The translations under genes were made by a program, and so were the position numbers. Of a stretch of DNA of 64,000 nt, positions 1-11,612 are shown one piece after another. The stretch is from Blattamonas nauphoetae (taxonomy: Eukaryota; Preaxostyla; Oxymonadida). The notes under the pieces were generated by a model. The model was not told where the DNA came from and did no database searches. It saw only the letters and a list, made by a program, of their open reading frames with translations. The stretch lies in assembly GCA_033064195.1 (NCBI GenBank), contig JARBJD010000184.1, positions 83,318 through 147,317 of the forward strand, written 5' to 3'. Positions within the stretch are counted from its first letter, which is position 1; the number at the start of each line of letters is the position of its first letter.

Positions 1-1075
1 TGGTGGTCCCCACAAAGTTCAGATGACCAATCAGCTGTGCCACTTGTCGAACAGGACATGGAGCACGATCGAGTGCCTTTGCTTTCGCAATCTTGATGAG
101 GTGAAGAAGTTTTGATTGTCTCTGGTCGGTGATGGAGAGCGATTGTTCCACACTGTTTATCAACCAGCCCAAGAACTGGATCTTCTGCATCGGGATGGTC
201 TGACACTTGTGGAGGGCTAGTTGGAATCCCAACCGTTGGAGTATCTTCATCGCCTCCTGAGTTTTTTGAAGAGCATCTTTCTTCGTCTCCGACAGGAGCA
301 GGATATCGTCGAGATAAAAGAATATTGTAGTTTGGAGAGTCTGTCGAAGTGCACGGATCGCCACCTTGATGATTTTGGTGAACGTTCGAGGAGCCGAGGA
401 CAGTCCAAAGGGCATCCCGACATAACGATAGAACTGCCCCTCGAACTGGAAGCAGAGGAACTGTCTGAGATGAACTGGTACTTGGACGTGTTGATATGCG
501 TTGCGGATGTCTATCGAGGTCATCCACTCCCCGCCCTGAAGATGTGCCATAACCAGAGCAATGTTCTCCATTTTGAAATGTTCGGTAGAAACTTCCTCGT
601 TGAGAGGAGCCGCATTTAAAACCTTGCGCCACTTCCCGCCTTGCTTGGGGACCAAAAATGTGTGGAGGGAGAGAGCAACTTGTGACACATCCACTGGTTC
701 CACCACTCCTGTTTCGATTTCCTCTCTCAGAAGTTTCTTGTATGCCTCCCTCACCTCCCAACTCCCATGGAAAGGACGAGCCCAACTTGTTGTCAACAGT
801 CTTTTGATTGATTCGTCTGACTTCCATTTCCACATTGCCCCGCTTGGAATCCTTTCCTCTCCTCCAATCATCTTCCACTCCGACAGCGCGTTCAAAAGTC
901 GAAGTGGGACGGGTTCTTGCCTGTCTAGTTTCGGTTGAATCGAGATCGGTTGTTCTTCTGTGAGTGTTGGCCATTTGGTTGGTGAGGGGGAGGCTCGACC
1001 CCCCTCGTTGAGAGAAAGGAACCCTTTGTTGAAAAGAGCCAGATTCTCCTTGCCCTGGATATGGGAGGAGCGCAT
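1..1075 (-). CDS. DIRS-like retrotransposon reverse transcriptase (partial, runs off left edge)
   Basis: The minus strand encodes a reverse transcriptase that would copy element RNA into DNA. Reading from the upstream end, one sees a gGKWRKVLNA-type segment (about 605-650), SIDIRNAYQHV (about 485-520), FGLSSAPRTFTK (about 390-425), the catalytic YLDD box (305-316), then LGFQLALHKC and a QFLGWLI segment near 180-240. This order, and the PFGLSSAPR and YLDD spellings, are typical of DIRS/Ngaro-type enzymes; Ty3 enzymes differ in detail. The first in-frame ATG after the upstream TAG is at 1075. The C-terminus, RNase H and any tyrosine recombinase would lie left of the window. It overlaps the gag-like frame entirely in the +1 frame. 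No stop interrupts the visible part, so this copy may be recent. The RT identity is strong; the DIRS assignment is an inference from the motifs, since the recombinase is not visible. Confidence 0.85.
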   Translation of the reverse strand, partial: MRSSHIQGKENLALFNKGFLSLNEGGRASPSPTKWPTLTEEQPISIQPKLDRQEPVPLRLLNALSEWKMIGGEERIPSGAMWKWKSDESIKRLLTTSWARPFHGSWEVREAYKKLLREEIETGVVEPVDVSQVALSLHTFLVPKQGGKWRKVLNAAPLNEEVSTEHFKMENIALVMAHLQGGEWMTSIDIRNAYQHVQVPVHLRQFLCFQFEGQFYRYVGMPFGLSSAPRTFTKIIKVAIRALRQTLQTTIFFYLDDILLLSETKKDALQKTQEAMKILQRLGFQLALHKCQTIPMQKIQFLGWLINSVEQSLSITDQRQSKLLHLIKIAKAKALDRAPCPVRQVAQLIGHLNFVGTT

Positions 1076-2156
1076 TGGTGTGTGGGTCAGCAACTGGATT
1101 GTTTGGGGGTTGAAGTAGATCTGGTGCTAGTGTAGCGGGCTGATTTAACCCAAGGATAGGGGCGATCCTCTGTGCGTTGGAGGGTGAAATATATCGGCCA
1201 TGGTGGGCACATCCAGCTGCATCTGCTGAACACAAGATTGCAGAGACCACTTTCGGGAGAATCTTCTTTGTATCCTCCTCCATCGAAACCGCTTGGTAAA
1301 CTTCGGCCATCGTACCAATTGCGGAGAGGGCGGTTTTTGTTGCCGTAAGAAGTGCATTATCCTGAATGCGTTGTGCCGGGGAGAGGGGAAGGCTATTCGG
1401 TGCAATCTCCTTCGGGACACCAAGAATATTTCTGATGTGGGCTGTTTCTGCAGTAGCCGAGTCCCTTGTTTGACATGGAAGCACAGTTTGGAGCCAATTC
1501 CTGTTGAAGGATGGTTCCTGAGCTCTAATATCTCGAAATAGTGCCTTTTTTAACTTTTCTTGGTTTTTCCGAGAGTTGTACGGATGGTTTCTTGATCGGA
1601 AATCTGACTCAGATGATGTCGAGTATGACCTTCTGCTTCTCCGCTTTCTCGACTTTCCTTGATGCTTTTTGCTTCTCGAACCTGAGTGACCCCTATATTT
1701 CGTTCGTCGACGCCTGCCCGGTCTTCTTCGGTGTTCGCGATGATCTGAGGTGGTATCGTCCGAAGTGGAAGATAATGTCGACAAGCTATCGTCAGACGAG
1801 TGATAGTGTCTTCTTCGACGATATTTGTAGGAGCTTGACGACATCGAACTTGATTCGAGGTCCGAACACCGTTCTGATCTGTCGGATCGTTTAATCTTCT
1901 GTGGCTGACCTTGCGTCGAGGCAGCAAGTCCGGGAGTTGGAGACACTCCGTTCCGAGTCTCATGATGGAATAGTCGTGACTGATTAAGAGAACAATCTGA
2001 TCCCGGGGGTTGAGAAGCGATTGAATGTTGTGAGTTGAATTGGTTCATTGAATCTACTATTTGTCTCGCGATTGCATCTACCAAGGTTTTATCGAAAGCC
2101 TCAGAAGATAGTTCGGTCGAAGTCGACGAAGAGTCCTGGATAATTTGTTCTGACAT
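1..2156 (-). CDS. gag-like SR-rich ORF of the DIRS-like element, open through the RT region (partial)
   Basis: An open frame starts with ATG at 2154-2156, just after an in-frame TAA (2178-2180), and has no stop until the window edge, more than 700 codons. The N-terminal 90 residues are Ser/Gln/Asp-rich. A basic Arg/Ser-rich stretch follows (about 1570-1890), as in nucleic-acid-binding Gag proteins. A more ordinary hydrophobic/helical part follows at about 1150-1510. No CCHC knuckle was seen. From 1075 leftwards the same frame stays open although the RT is read in the +1 frame. Either the downstream part is a real overlapping product, as DIRS elements are known for heavily overlapping ORFs, or it is open by chance. 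Gag role is inferred from position and composition. Confidence 0.6.
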   Translation of the reverse strand, partial: MSEQIIQDSSSTSTELSSEAFDKTLVDAIARQIVDSMNQFNSQHSIASQPPGSDCSLNQSRLFHHETRNGVSPTPGLAASTQGQPQKIKRSDRSERCSDLESSSMSSSSYKYRRRRHYHSSDDSLSTLSSTSDDTTSDHREHRRRPGRRRRTKYRGHSGSRSKKHQGKSRKRRSRRSYSTSSESDFRSRNHPYNSRKNQEKLKKALFRDIRAQEPSFNRNWLQTVLPCQTRDSATAETAHIRNILGVPKEIAPNSLPLSPAQRIQDNALLTATKTALSAIGTMAEVYQAVSMEEDTKKILPKVVSAILCSADAAGCAHHGRYISPSNAQRIAPILGLNQPATLAPDLLQPPNNPVADPHTNALLPYPGQGESGSFQQRVPFSQRGGSSLPLTNQMANTHRRTTDLDSTETRQARTRPTSTFERAVGVEDDWRRGKDSKRGNVEMEVRRINQKTVDNKLGSSFPWELGGEGGIQETSERGNRNRSGGTSGCVTSCSLPPHIFGPQARREVAQGFKCGSSQRGSFYRTFQNGEHCSGYGTSSGRGVDDLDRHPQRISTRPSTSSSQTVPLLPVRGAVLSLCRDALWTVLGSSNVHQNHQGGDPCTSTDSPNYNILLSRRYPAPVGDEERCSSKNSGGDEDTPTVGIPTSPPQVSDHPDAEDPVLGLVDKQCGTIALHHRPETIKTSSPHQDCESKGTRSCSMSCSTSGTADWSSELCGDH

Positions 2157-4525
2157 TTTGATCGTAGCCACCCATTCTTATTCCCCACTTCACTGGTCTC
2201 AATTGTTGGTGGCCTTGGTTGGTTGTTGGATGGAGGCACGACATCCTGGCATGCATCAAGGGAGGTTTGATAGCGTGGCGAAGGCTGTCCGGCTGAGGAA
2301 AGACCTCTCGAATTCTTCCAATTCCTCCCAATTCATGGAGAACTGAGCTTCCCGACGAAGACGGGAGTAGGCAAGGGTGAGAGCAGCGGTTCATTGTTGG
2401 CGGTCTAGGGTTGTGAAGTGGTTGTGAGATGAATACGTAGCCCAGACAAGGAGAAGAATGGCATTGCAGATGAACGAAGTTTCCTCTGAGTTGATTAGAG
2501 AGGATTCTGTTTGTTGAGGAAAGCGTTTGAAGTCGTTGATAACGGAATCTGTGCGAGACAATGATAAATGAAATGGAATCAGTGATTGAGTGCTGAGCAC
2601 AGAACAATGCGAAGTGTTTCCATGCTCTCACCTATAAACCTTTTGCCTTGTAGCGGTTTCGTGAACGTTCACATCTCCCGAGTCGAGGCCTGCTGTCGAT
2701 GTGAGGTGATTGATGAAGGCAAGGCCATGTTCGCTCTCCTTCCCAGTAAACTTGTTTTTTTTGCTCTCCCCTCCAGGCGAGACGTTTTGATCGTGAAGAG
2801 GTCCAGTTCCATCTCTTCCATGTGCTTTGGGTGTCTGCGTCGACCTCGAAAGAAAAATCACAGATGAGAGCTGGCTCTGTTGTAACCGCGACTGTTAAAG
2901 TATCCTCAGCAAGCGTATCTTCAACTCTCTCTCCCCCAACCTTGAATCCTGTTTGGTTTGATTTCTGTCCATCCTTCTGAAGAAGACCTTCGAGGAGTGA
3001 GCGTATAGTCGTCAGGGAAAAAGAATCCCACAAGACGGAATGAGGGCGACCACAGATTCGGTGAATTTAGACGAAATGGAGACGCCTGGCAAACTGCTCG
3101 ACTTTCTAGTATTGGATAATATGCCTGAGTTCAGAGGGATGAACATCGGATCTGTATACAGATCGAATATGCGAACATTGTCTTCCGTTCCGAACGAGGG
3201 GAGAGATGATGTTTGCAGATAAACAGTTTGAATGGATGAGAATTGCGTGCCGAGGTTGACAGTGAGTGAAAGTGAGCGTGGAAGAAAGCGATGATGATGA
3301 TTCATTGGTGACAATCTCGAAGAGATAGATGGGATAGTCGTTTCTTCCTTCACTTCAGTGAACAAGACTTTCCAATTCTGCTCAGGTGAGCTGGAGTGAT
3401 ACGATCAACTTTATCTCCCTTGAACACTCGCTCAGATGTGTTGTGTGTTGTATGCAAATGATTTGCCTCCCAAACTGAGAGTTCATTTCGAGATGGAGAT
3501 GGACGGCATAGATCTCCATGCATTCATCGACATTGTCTGAAGAGATGGTCACTCAGCGATGGATGGAGGATTCCAGTTGTACTGTACGCGACTGACGCCG
3601 ATGTTGTCAATGCCTCTTTCTCTTTGTCCGATGCCACACAAGCTAAATGTTGCCACATTTCTTAACGGCGCTGCTCGAAGAGCTAGAGAAATGACTTTAT
3701 GTTGGAGAACTAACCCCAAAGAACGATGCTTCCTTATGTCGTCGCAGTGGTAACGAGAGAAGATGTTGTTGGAGACTCGATGGGTAGTGACGTCTCGAGT
3801 CTCCATCAATTCTCGTCAAGAGAGCCGGAGACGGTGATTGACTGATTGCTATTCAGGCAGAGGGCTGATCCCAGTGAGTGTGACAGTCCGCAATCGACGA
3901 TTTGGACAGTGTTGGTTGTTGTCTGCCTCATTATAATGTGTTCGCACGTTATATTGCTCCTCTTTTCCGGTTGAGGCCGATTGCGGTGCCTTCCGAGAAA
4001 GTCGAGAAGTAACCCTTGAAAATACAGCGAGTGACACCTGTGGTCTACGAACAGAAGCTGTGTCGTCTCGAAGAATCCTTGCTTGAGACATCGTCGTTGG
4101 ATTGGAAGGAGTTGTGACAGGTCATCACTTTCGTGCTGATAGCGCTGAAGTGCTGAGCATGGTTGACATTGAGTGTGGCCAGGGTTCTGACTGGTCAGCA
4201 CATTTTAGTGCATTCGTCGGATCATTTGATCCGACGGGCACTTTTTTCTCGTCCGATCATCGCCTATTTGGGAGCTTCGAGATTTCACAGTATTTCTCAC
4301 TTTCCACTCTTTTCTGATGTGTACTTCGCATAATATATTGTTTGTTAAACTTTTTCATCTCGAAAACACCAATAAAAGGAGTTTCTGGTCACATCAACGA
4401 CTTTCTTGACATCATCTCTTGGATCGATCCCATTGTCATGTTTTTGTGGCTGTTAATGTCATCGATTCTGACCATCTTTCGATGTTCATTCGCATGAATC
4501 TTTATCACGGAATGCTCCTCTTCTA
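2157..4525. other. no recognisable gene; contains a 22-bp palindrome
   Basis: The frames here are short and show no family motif. The first few hundred bases probably belong to the untranslated left part of the DIRS-like element. The only distinct structure is a near-perfect palindrome at 4215-4236 (CGTCGGATCA, TT, TGATCCGACG). The same GTCGGATCA word recurs in the repeat at 6431-6482. Confidence 0.4.
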
Positions 4526-6255
4526 GGCATGGCTGACCGGCCAAAAGTGCCGGTCAGTGTCACCCGAGAATAATTCAAAGGGTCGGATCTCACCAAGTCA
4601 GAAAATCCATATCTATTCATAAGAAACAAGCAAGATTCCAGATAGTAGTGTCATATTCTGTGTTTTGAAATCGTGTGATTGCCTCTGTTCAATTGTCTAT
4701 GCGATACTTCTCTCTTTCTTCATATTGCTGCATGTAGCAATCATCATCTGATCGTTTTGTTCTTCTCTGCGTTCCTCTTGTGCTTGGTATGATTCTTTTT
4801 CAGTTAGTTCTGTCCTCTTCTCAATTGTCTTCTGAATAGATCTCGAGTGGTTCACTCGTGAATCAATCGAGAGAAGAACGATCGCATTGAATGACCTGTA
4901 ATTGTGCCGTCTCAATTGTATCCCTTGTCATTTTTTCACCATTTTCGATTCCATCATCTCTGTTTTCCCAGTACTCCCCTCCACACCGAATCGAGTCACT
5001 TCAATCCATGTACTTCTGCTCAACACAAGGCAGAAACATGTCCCTTCCCTCTCATTGACTATTTGGGATGTTTTTTTCCTCCATCAGCAACGCATAACGT
5101 TTCTACGATGAAAGACGACACCTCCCCCTTCTTTTCGCATTCTGTTGCGATGAATGTGTCCACATCGGCATTGACGAACGATTTCCTGAAAGTCACTTCA
5201 AGCACACTCCAGTTTCGCACTGTCTCGTAGTTTTTCCTCACTTTGGTCAGAGCGAGCGGAATCAGGGACAATCACAACTTTGCAGACACAACGAGCCATT
5301 TATGTGGCATTTAGAAAGATTGTGGTGTCTGGTCGCACCGTCGGAATGTAGAAGCTACTATTCCTGTCTCTTCTGGATCAGTTTAAGGAAGAGAGTTGGA
5401 AATGAGTGGATCAAACACCATGAAGGTGGTGTCTCCTTCCTCTCCGTTCTTCGATGTGACATCTGGAAATGTGAAGATTGAAACAGGAACGACACTGACT
5501 TGCTCAACCAGGTCCCGAATAGAATCGCTCTTCGTTCTGAGTGGAGGATCACCAACAATCACATCGCTCTCTATTCTACACCTCAGAATGTCAGCCAGGC
5601 ATCTTCCAATTTCCTCGCTCTCGCCTCTCTCAGATTATCCTCGCTGTCGCTCCACACTGGCTGTCCACAGCTGTTCCGTCATTTCGGTTCCGATCAGTCG
5701 TCCAGCGTGGTTTTGTGATGAGTAGTTTGAGGATCGAAACAGAACGATGGATTATCGAAGATTTGCTGAGAGACGAGAAAGCGAGAGGATGAGTTGATCG
5801 ATCCTGATAATAGAGAGGTGTGATGTGTGGAGAGGAGAAAACAACTTCAGGTCCGCGATTCACAGTTTGATAATGCTTTTTGAATATCCCACTTCATGAT
5901 TTGACATTAAGTGAATTGAAAATCTGGTTTCTTCATGTATTGTTCATGAGAACACAAGTCGGTGAAAAAAAGTCTGATCGAACCCATTGATCACACTATT
6001 ACTCTTTACGATCTACTTTCAGGAGTCTGAGTGTTATTTCCTGTTGATTGTGATGAAATTATCATGAATTGTTGAATTTCAGTACCTAGTTCCTTTATCT
6101 GTCGCAGATCAGGTTAAACACCAATTATTTCGGTTTAGCTCGAATTCACTTCGGAGAAATGGTCACTCCAGATTATGGGTTCCGAAATTTCTCCGGTCAG
6201 TGACCGTCAGTACTTTTCGGTGAAAACTGACCGGTCAGTGCCGGTCAGCCATGCC
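4526..6255. mobile_element. 1.73-kb TIR element with TA target duplication, non-autonomous
   Basis: The left end reads GGCATGGCTGACCGGC (4526-4541), and its exact reverse complement closes the element at 6240-6255. TA dinucleotides lie directly outside both ends (4524-4525 and 6256-6257), as for the Tc1/mariner/pogo superfamily. Inside each end the word CCGGTCAG(TG) is repeated several times, in both orientations (4550-4560 and 6193-6250), resembling subterminal transposase-binding repeats. No transposase-like frame was found inside; the ORFs present look random. It is most likely a non-autonomous derivative. The superfamily call rests only on the TA duplication. Confidence 0.7.
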
Positions 6256-6430
6256 TATCCTCTTCGTTGTAACTTGTCCTCATTCATGTCTTCAGAACCA
6301 TCTTCTACGAATCGACTCGGATCCTCAAGTTCGAAACGATTTATGACAATTTTCTATTTTCACTTCATTATCACTTTTTTGTTCGAATAAAGACTCAAAT
6401 AACACCAAATAATTCGAAATAAGCATTATT

Positions 6431-6482
6431 TGGATGGTCGGATCAAAAATGGTCGGATCAGTCGGATCCTAATCAGAAGCCT
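6431..6482. repeat. repeat end shared with 50143-50195
   Basis: This stretch carries three GG(T)CGGATCA-type words followed by aatcagaagcctg. A diverged copy with the same order, with GGGATCA in place of CGGATCA, lies at about 50139-50190. Two copies 44 kb apart indicate the end of a dispersed repeat family. The other end could not be defined. Confidence 0.45.
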
Positions 6483-8329
6483 GAGTGTGGCCGTCCCAGT
6501 GAAGTGGTTCGTGCTTTCGGTGATCGAGCCCAAACACTGTGAGCTGGTTGTATTCAGGACAGATGTGTGCGTCGGCGTCTTTGTGTGTAATAGATGGTAG
6601 AACTCAAATGAGAGTGAATGATGTGAATTGTTGACAAAGCGAAGCCGATTTGATTCAATGATTTGTGAAATAGAAGCTGTCATATGGCTAGAGGGAGTTG
6701 TGACATGGTATCTTGGTTGTGTCAATAGTGCTGTCTGGATGATGTGGGAACCGTAAATAGGATGTTGTGGTTCAGCTTAGAGGACGATTCACGATCTGTC
6801 TTTGTCTTCAACAGCACTCTCCCCCTCTCGGTAGGACCTTTGGTTGGTATTTCGGCTTTGGTTGCTGTGCGTTTTCATTAATGTCTTTGTCCCCCTCCTC
6901 TTTTGATTTTTGTTCATTTAATGATGGAAATGCTCTTTCCCAGTCTGTAGTGTCGATCGTAGTCGTTGGTGAGAGTGACATTTGAGTCCTGCCTGTCGCA
7001 TGATCCATGGACTGAGTTCAGACTCGTGAACAACCTAACTTGGGTGTACAGACATCTTTGATGCTGATCTGGTTCTATTTCCGTGGTGTTTCGTTGGAAG
7101 GAATCGTTGGTCGTGGAGATGAATCCCTGTTATCTTAAAGCGCACTGGAAATCACCAGGAATGGATTTAACATCACATTTCAGTCTTTGTATTGCTATCC
7201 CTAAGTATGCTGGTTCCTGGTCCGGAATAGTAATTTCTATTGTTGAGAATTTCTTCCTTTGAATGATCTGAGATCAGATGAGTCGGCTTGGACATTTCTA
7301 GTTTCGAACGTTTGGTGATAAAACATCTGTTAAGATATATGGTGCTTAGTCCTGCCTCCTCATCGTGGTGAATTGTCTGTTTTGGTTGGCGTGGTGGACG
7401 TTGAGACCTTTCGGTGAAGTGTGCGATAATTAGTAGAACAAACCTTTGCAAGTGAAGTGATTGCATATTTGATGATATCCCCCTGATTTTGAGGACGCTG
7501 AGCCTCTGACTACATCAGATGTTGTGGAAAATTGTTCATGGTCGATGGTCTCCTACGATGCGTAAAGTGAAGTGTTTGTTGGCAATTGGATTGGGGTAAG
7601 GATCCTGTAGCTTATCTTGTTCGTTAGTTCGTCATAAGTGAAGTGGAATCGCATGTAATCCAGCCTGGAGTGAAGATGATCCGTTGAATGAAGTGAGGTC
7701 TCGGGCTCAGAATTGTCCACATTAAGAGCATCAACGTGAGGATGACCGAATGTGTAAAGAGATAGATCGGTCAGAAACGATGAGGAGGTCTTATAAATGA
7801 ATATGAACGACAAATTTGGTCAGGCCTACCCATTAATCAAAACATTTCACTGGTCACGTGGGAGAAAATCTCATCGACTTCAAAACTGCCTGTGATGACT
7901 TCGCACAGATTCGGTTCATTTTCACAAATGATATTGAAGAAAAACAGATTAACGGAAAATTGAGGGAAACGGCGTTCAATCTGTTAATCGTAGTGTCAAG
8001 AATCCACGCCATGTCAATAATTCACGATCTTTAAGGAAATGACTGGTGAGGACATTCTAAGGACAGGGCTGGACTGTTTTGAGATATAGAGGTCAAAGAT
8101 CTGGGGAGAAGGTGCCTTTTTATGTGCAATGGGTTGATCAAAACGAATTGTGTCCATTTCTCCTTTATACATCAATTAATCTAGCGTATTATGATGAAAA
8201 TAACATTAAACTTGAATTGATTGACTAGTTGACATGTTTAGAGAATGTGTGGATGAAGTGACAAATTGGGATTGATTGTCATTTTTGTCTTCCATGTTTT
8301 CATCAATTAACGCTGAGCTCGTTTCCTTG
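6483..8329. other. no recognisable gene
   Basis: Only short frames are present on both strands, without family motifs. I see nothing supportable here apart from ordinary mixed sequence leading into the satellite. Confidence 0.4.
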
Positions 8330-11300
8330 TTCGCTCTTCTGTGTTTCGCTCTTCTTGTTTCGCTCTTCTTTCTTCTCGCTTCTGAGTTTCGCTCTTCTTT
8401 CTTCTCTCTTCTTTGTTCGCTCTTCTTTCTTCTCTCTTCGTTGTTCGCTCTTCTTTCTTCTCTCTTCTTTGTTCGCTCTTCTTTCTTCTCTCTTCTTTGT
8501 TCGCTCTTCTTTCTTCTCTCTTCTTTGTTCGCTCTTCTTTCTTCTCGCTTCGTTGTTCGCTCTTCTTTCTTCTCGCTTCTGTGTTTCGCTCTTCTTTCTT
8601 CTCTCTTCTTTGTTCGCTCTTCTTTCTTCTCTCTTCTTTGTTCGCTCTTCTTTCTTCGCTCTTCTTTGTTCGCTCTTCTTTCTTCTCGCTTCGTTGTTCG
8701 CTCTTCTTTCTTCTCTCTTCTTTCTTCGCTCTTCTTTCTTCTCTCTTCGTTGTTCGCTCTTCTTTCTTCTCGCTTCGTTGTTCGCTCTTCTTTCTTCGCT
8801 CTTCTTTGTTCGCTCTTCTTTCTTCTCTCTTCTTTGTTCGCTCTTCTTTCTTCGCTCTCCTTTCTTCTCTCTTCTTTCTTCGCTCTTCTTTGTTCGCTCT
8901 TCTTTCTTCTCTCTTCTTTGTTCGCTCTTCTTTCTTCGCTCTCCTTTCTTCTCTCTTCTTTCTTCGCTCTTCTTTCTTCGCTCTCCTTTCTTCTCTCTTC
9001 TTTCTTCGCTCTTCTTTGTTCGCTCTTCGTTCTTCTCGGTTCGTTGTTCGCTCTTCTTTCTTCGCTCTTCTTTGTTCGCTCTTCTTTCTTCTCGCTTCGT
9101 TGTTCGCTCTTCTTTCTTCGCTCTTCTTTGTTCGCTCTTCTTTCTTCTCTCTTCTTTGTTCGCTCTTCTTTCTTCGCTCTTCTTTGTTCGCTCTTCTTTC
9201 TTCTCGCTTCGTTGTTCGCTCTTCTTTCTTCTCTCTTCTTTCTTCGCTCTTCTTTCTTCTCTCTTCGTTGTTCGCTCTTCTTTCTTCTCGCTTCGTTGTT
9301 CGCTCTTCTTTCTTCGCTCTTCTTTGTTCGCTCTTCTTTCTTCTCTCTTCTTTCTTCGCTCTTCTTTCTTCTCTCTTCGTTGTTCGCTCTTCTTTCTTCT
9401 CGCTTCGTTGTTCGCTCTTCTTTCTTCGCTCTTCTTTGTTCGCTCTTCGTTCTTCTCGCTTCGTTGTTCGCTCTTCTTTCTTCGCTCTTCTTTGTTCGCT
9501 CTTCTTTCTTCTCGCTTCGTTGTTCGCTCTTCTTTCTTCTCTCTTCTTTCTTCGCTCTTCTTTCTTCTCTCTTCGTTGTTCGCTCTTCTTTCTTCTCGCT
9601 TCGTTGTTCGCTCTTCTTTCTTCGCTCTTCTTTGTTCGCTCTTCTTTCTTCTCTCTTCTTTGTTCGCTCTTCTTTCTTCTCTCTTCGTTGTTCGCTCTTC
9701 TTTCTTCGCTCTCCTTTCTTCTCTCTTCTTTCTTCGCTCTTCTTTGTTCGCTCTTCTTTCTTCGCTCTTCTTTGTTCGCTCTTCGTTCTTCTCGGTTCGT
9801 TGTTCGCTCTTCTTTGTTCGCTCTTCTTTCTTCTCACTTCGTTGTTCGCTCTTCTTTCTTCTCTCTTCTTTGTTCGCTCTTCTTTCTTCTCTCTTCGTTG
9901 TTCGCTCTTCTTTCTTCTCGCTTCGTTGTTCGCTCTTCTTTCTTCTCACTTCGTTGTTCGCTCTTCTTTCTTCTCTCTTCTTTGTTCGCTCTTCTTTCTT
10001 CTCACTTCGTTGTTCGCTCTTCTTTCTTCTCTCTTCTTTGTTCGCTCTTCTTTCTTCTCGCTTCGTTGTTCGCTCTTCTTTCTTCTCGCTTCTGTGTTTC
10101 GCTCTTCTTTCTTCTCTCTTCTTTGTTCGCTCTTCTTTCTTCTCTCTTCTTTGTTCGCTCTTCTTTGTTCGCTCTTCTTTCTTCTCGCTTCGTTGTTCGC
10201 TCTTCTTTCTTCTCTCTTCTTTCTTCGCTCTTCTTTCTTCTCTCTTCGTTGTTCGCTCTTCTTTCTTCTCGCTTCGTTGTTCGCTCTTCTTTCTTCGCTC
10301 TTCTTTGTTCGCTCTTCTTTCTTCTCTCTTCTTTGTTCGCTCTTCTTTCTTCGCTCTTCTTTGTTCGCTCTTCTTTCTTCTCGCTTCGTTGTTCGCTCTC
10401 CTTTCTTCTCTCTTCTTTCTTCGCTCTTCTTTGTTCGCTCTTCTTTCTTCGCTCTTCTTTGTTCGCTCTTCGTTCTTCTCGGTTCGTTGTTCGCTCTTCT
10501 TTCTTCGCTCTTCTTTGTTCGCTCTTCTTTCTTCTCACTTCGTTGTTCGCTCTTCTTTCTTCTCTCTTCTTTGTTCGCTCTTCTTTCTTCTCTCTTCTTT
10601 GTTCGCTCTTCTTTCTTCGCTCGTCTCTGTTCGCTCTTCTTTCTTCTCGCTTCGTTGTTCGCTCTTCTTTCTTCTCTCTTCGTTGTTCGCTCTTCTTTCT
10701 TCTCTCTTCGTTGTTCGCTCTTCTTTCTTCTCTCTTCTTTGTTCGCTCTTCTTTCTTCGCTCGTCTCTGTTCGCTCTTCTTTCTTCTCGCTTCGTTGTTC
10801 GCTCTTCTTTCTTCTCACTTCGTTGTTCGCTCTTCTTTCTTCTCTCTTCTTTGTTCGCTCTTCTTTCTTCTCTCTTCTTTGTTCGCTCTTCTTTCTTCGC
10901 TCGTCTCTGTTCGCTCTTCTTTCTTCTCGCTTCGTTGTTCGCTCTTCTTTCTTCTCTCTTCTTTGTTCGCTCTTCTTTCTTCTCTCTTCTTTGTTCGCTC
11001 TTCTTTCTTCGCTCTTCTTTGTTCGCTCTTCTTTCTTCTCGCTTCGTTGTTCGCTCTTCTTTCTTCTCTCTTCGTTGTTCGCTCTTCTTTCTTCTCTCTT
11101 CGTTTTCGCTCTTCTTTCTTCTCGCTTCGTTGTTCGCTCTTCTTTCTTCGCTCTTCTTTGTTCGCTCTTCTTTCTTCTCTCTTCTTTGTTCGCTCTTCTT
11201 TGTTCGCTCTTCTTTCTTCTCTCTTCGTTGTTCGCTCTTCTTTCTTCTCTCTTCGTTGTTCGCTCTTCTTTCTTCTCTCTTCTTTCTTCGCTCTTCTTTC

Positions 11301-11522
11301 TTCTCTCTTCGTTGTTCGCTCTTCTTTCTTCTCTCTTCTTTGTTCGCTCTTCTTTCTTCTCTCTTCTTTGTTCGCTCTTCTTTCTTCTCTCTTCGTTGTT
11401 CGCTCTTCTTTCTTCTCGCTTCGTTGTTCGCTCTTCTTTCTTCGCTCTTCTTTGTTCGCTCTTCTTTCTTCTCACTTCGTTGTTCGCTCTTCTTTCTTCT
11501 CTCTTCTTTGTTCGCTCTTCTT
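8330..11522 (+). repeat. 14-bp satellite array 1 (about 3.2 kb)
   Basis: The array is built of 14-base units of the form TTCKCTCTTCKTTS. The main variants are TTCGCTCTTCTTTC, TTCTCTCTTCTTTG and TTCTCGCTTCGTTG, usually alternating as 28-bp doublets. Because 14 is not a multiple of 3 and the unit lacks stops, all three plus frames and several minus frames stay open for hundreds of codons. They give Leu/Ser/Phe-rich products on plus and Arg/Lys/Glu-rich products on minus. These frames differ only by phase and have no start context or flanking gene, so they are treated as satellite artefacts. The strand is strongly asymmetric (pyrimidine-rich on plus). Confidence 0.95.
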
Positions 11523-11612
11523 GGAGTTCCCTCTGGTCACTCCAAGCCCAAACGAGGGCTCCTCAACACAGCGAGTACCCTGAAATGATATTAGGGGCTG
11601 GCCTGATCAAAA
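11523..11612. repeat. satellite-flanking sequence, copy 1
   Basis: This 90-bp sequence directly abuts the right edge of array 1. Parts of it recur inverted at 15664-15720 and at 15971-16038, the latter directly abutting the left edge of array 2. The shared words include gggctcctcaacacagcgag and attaggggctggcctgat. The satellite therefore sits next to the same unit at both places, pointing to spread of array plus flank as one unit or to an inversion. Confidence 0.75.

Noticed and set aside
221-619. Plus-strand ORF in the first kilobase
   Set aside because: It lies antisense to the reverse transcriptase and has no recognisable motif; it is a shadow of the minus-strand coding sequence.
4526-6255. 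Protein-coding genes inside the TIR element
   Set aside because: Frames of 60-110 codons occur on both strands, but none has a motif, composition bias or continuity suggesting a transposase.
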